Shown here: piece by piece, positions 6,184 through 7,074 of the stretch
How the letters are laid out: every line of letters begins with the position of its first letter
Numbering within the stretch: the first letter of the stretch is position 1
Assembly (NCBI GenBank): GCA_023251275.1
Contig: JAHEZC010000139.1
Location: 1-7,074 of the forward strand
Reading direction: 5' to 3'
DNA length: 7,074 nucleotides
DNA from: Parafilimonas sp.
GTDB lineage: Bacteria; Bacteroidota; Bacteroidia; Chitinophagales; Chitinophagaceae
Notes under the pieces: generated by a model
What the model was told of the DNA's origin: nothing
The model's database searches: none
Seen by the model: the letters and a program-made list of their open reading frames with translations, nothing else
Made by a program: the position numbers and the translations under genes

Positions 6184-6281
6184 AGATAAATATGATTCAG
6201 GCAATGAAGGAATATGCGAATGACGCAAATTTCATCAGATGTTTTTCCCCGTTTCATATCAGGAGATTCGGATGAGGGAAA
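6184..6281. other. Short convergent intergenic region
   Basis: This stretch lies between the dehydrogenase stop and the stop of the leftward membrane-protein gene. I found no convincing hairpin with a T-run on either strand; the nearest is a weak TGCG-AATGA-CGCA stem early in the region. Termination here may be Rho-dependent, or transcripts may overlap. Confidence 0.5.
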
Positions 6282-6665
6282 CTACTTTTTGGGAAGTTTC
6301 ATAAAATAATAAATGAACCCAATAGCAAAAATAATATGAATGACTGTGCCGGGAATAAGCCCTGAAACTTTTGTAAAAATTCCTTTTTGATAGGCAACCC
6401 AGTCAATAGGAATTGAAATGATATGCATGAGAATGCTGCCGATAAAAATTGCACGAAGTGCAATAGAGCCTTCATCCTTTCTCGCAAGAAAGGTAATTAC
6501 CGCAATAGAGAACAACATTACACATACGGCTTGCAAAACGATATTTGTTGTATCATTGAGTTGGACTCCCATGCCCTCCATCATTTTACCAGCAGCAGCA
6601 ATCATATAAACAGCGAAGAGTGCCCCGACAGCAGCAGCAATAGTTAAAAATGTTTGCCTTTTCAT
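6282..6665 (-). CDS. Small four-helix integral membrane protein of unknown function
   Basis: The 127-residue product is almost wholly hydrophobic, with four predicted membrane segments at about 6-26, 41-61, 69-89 and 105-124, and a short basic end (KLPKK). A conserved-looking loop, GMGVQLND (31-38), follows helix 1, and FLARKDEGS (59-67) links helices 2 and 3. The pattern resembles a broad group of uncharacterised bacterial 4-TM proteins of about 130 residues with a GVxLND-like loop and an LAR between helices 2 and 3; I cannot attach a named function. ATG 6665 (MKRQTFLTIAAAV, a Lys/Arg-then-hydrophobic start) is preferred over an in-frame ATG at 6707, because the 14 extra residues are polar and their codons contain a perfect 14-bp palindrome that looks regulatory. 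It stands alone, convergent with the dehydrogenase. Confidence 0.75.
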   Translation of the reverse strand: MKRQTFLTIAAAVGALFAVYMIAAAGKMMEGMGVQLNDTTNIVLQAVCVMLFSIAVITFLARKDEGSIALRAIFIGSILMHIISIPIDWVAYQKGIFTKVSGLIPGTVIHIIFAIGFIYYFMKLPKK

Positions 6666-6686
6666 ATAATTTGTTTTTGAGATTAC

Positions 6687-6700
6687 GGAATAGCTATTCC
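6687..6700. repeat. Perfect 14-bp palindrome upstream of the small membrane-protein gene
   Basis: GGAATAGCTATTCC reads identically on both strands and ends 21 nt before the chosen ATG at 6665. Its position in the leader or promoter, and its dyad symmetry without a loop, suggest a binding site for a dimeric regulator. No regulator gene is adjacent. If the longer start at 6707 were used, it would be coding sequence instead. Confidence 0.45.
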
Positions 6701-6707
6701 TTCTCAC

Positions 6708-7074
6708 AGCTCTCTCCGCAGAAATAGTCTCTTAGCTCTTCAAACTGCTCCGTATATAATCCTGAAGGTACCAAGCCCGACAGAAATATCCACTGCATAC
6801 ATACAGCCCATGACAGAATACCTCACTATCTTTTCTTGAAATAGTTTTCCTTACACTCCTTCAACGGCAAAGTAATAAACTTTATTTAAGAATTCGGCAG
6901 CAATTCAGGAATGCCGTAAAGTCCGTTAGCTCTTCACAAGCCCTGTATGGAGAATGCGGGAAATGAAGGTTTCTAACTAATAGAAAAATTGTTTTCAATC
7001 TCAGCGTGCAAAGCGTCTGTGATTTTTTTATTGCACCTAGTCAATTTTTGTGTAAGAATGTTCAATAAATAATT
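6708..7074. other. Right-end region with no convincing gene
   Basis: These 367 bases have frequent stops in all frames. The longest stretch I noted is a minus-strand open run at about 6694-6820, roughly 42 codons with an internal ATG at 6798, which ends in the palindrome and resembles nothing I know. A near -7 element, TTACTTTG (6875-6868, minus), could serve the membrane-protein gene about 200 nt away. A degenerate direct repeat spans 6726-6936. No tRNA, insertion-sequence end or CRISPR repeat was seen. The region could hold regulatory DNA or gene remnants. Confidence 0.55.
6726..6936. repeat. Imperfect direct repeat, 194 bp apart
   Basis: AGTCTCTTAGCTCTTCA (6726-6742) and AGTCCGTTAGCTCTTCA (6920-6936) match at 15 of 17 positions, with 11 consecutive identical bases. 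Weaker similarity continues for about 15 more bases if one gap is allowed (GTAT in both). There are only two copies and no coding context; it may be a duplicated remnant or a paired binding site. Confidence 0.45.

Noticed and set aside
5982..6257. Minus-strand 91-codon open frame antisense to the dehydrogenase 3' end
   Set aside because: It overlaps strongly conserved dehydrogenase codons, and its product looks like an antisense shadow without domain features.
6694..6820. Minus-strand open run of about 42 codons upstream of the membrane protein (ATG at 6798)
   Set aside because: It is short, has no recognised motif or visible ribosome-binding signal, and ends within the palindrome; chance is the best explanation.
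6900..6985. Possible group II intron or transposon-like text around the second direct-repeat copy
   Set aside because: A faint resemblance only; no domain V-like hairpin, terminal inverted repeat or transposase/maturase reading frame could be found.

Overview
The window looks like chromosomal DNA from a Bacteroidota bacterium, most likely a Chitinophagaceae or Sphingobacteriia-type organism. The evidence is an AT-rich composition, the near absence of Shine-Dalgarno sites, several matches to the Bacteroidota -7 promoter element TAnnTTTG, and protein types common in that phylum (a short tail-less SSB, a GRADKKFC-type zinc-ribbon protein, a SWIM-SNF2 protein). The placement is inference from familiarity; no search was run.

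Layout. Positions 1-2503 (minus) hold the N-terminal 834 codons of a large SNF2-family protein with two SWIM zinc fingers; its helicase core runs off the left edge just after motif I. Positions 2504-2778 are a non-coding leader/promoter region. Next come comB (2-phosphosulfolactate phosphatase, 2779-3501, minus) and ssb (3640-3981, minus). A clear intrinsic terminator lies between ssb and comB, so the two are probably separate transcripts although they point the same way. A 172-bp divergent region rich in inverted repeats (3982-4153) separates ssb from a plus-strand cluster: a zinc-ribbon protein (4154-4522), a DedA/VTT membrane protein (4554-5168) and a zinc-dependent alcohol dehydrogenase (5176-6183). 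The 31-nt and 7-nt gaps suggest one transcript. A small four-helix membrane protein (6282-6665, minus) converges on the dehydrogenase. The last roughly 400 bases have no convincing gene.

How the genes relate. Most look like independent housekeeping or accessory functions: chromatin/nucleic-acid remodelling, sulfonate metabolism, ssDNA binding, membrane lipid handling, alcohol/aldehyde redox. I see no defence island, biosynthetic cluster, CRISPR array, insertion sequence, tRNA or rRNA, and no clear evidence of an undescribed multi-gene system. The points most worth a second look are a Gly-to-Ala change in the SNF2 P-loop, the terminator that settles the comB start, a DedA protein lacking one of the two family arginines, and palindromic candidate operators upstream of the zinc-ribbon gene and the small membrane protein gene.
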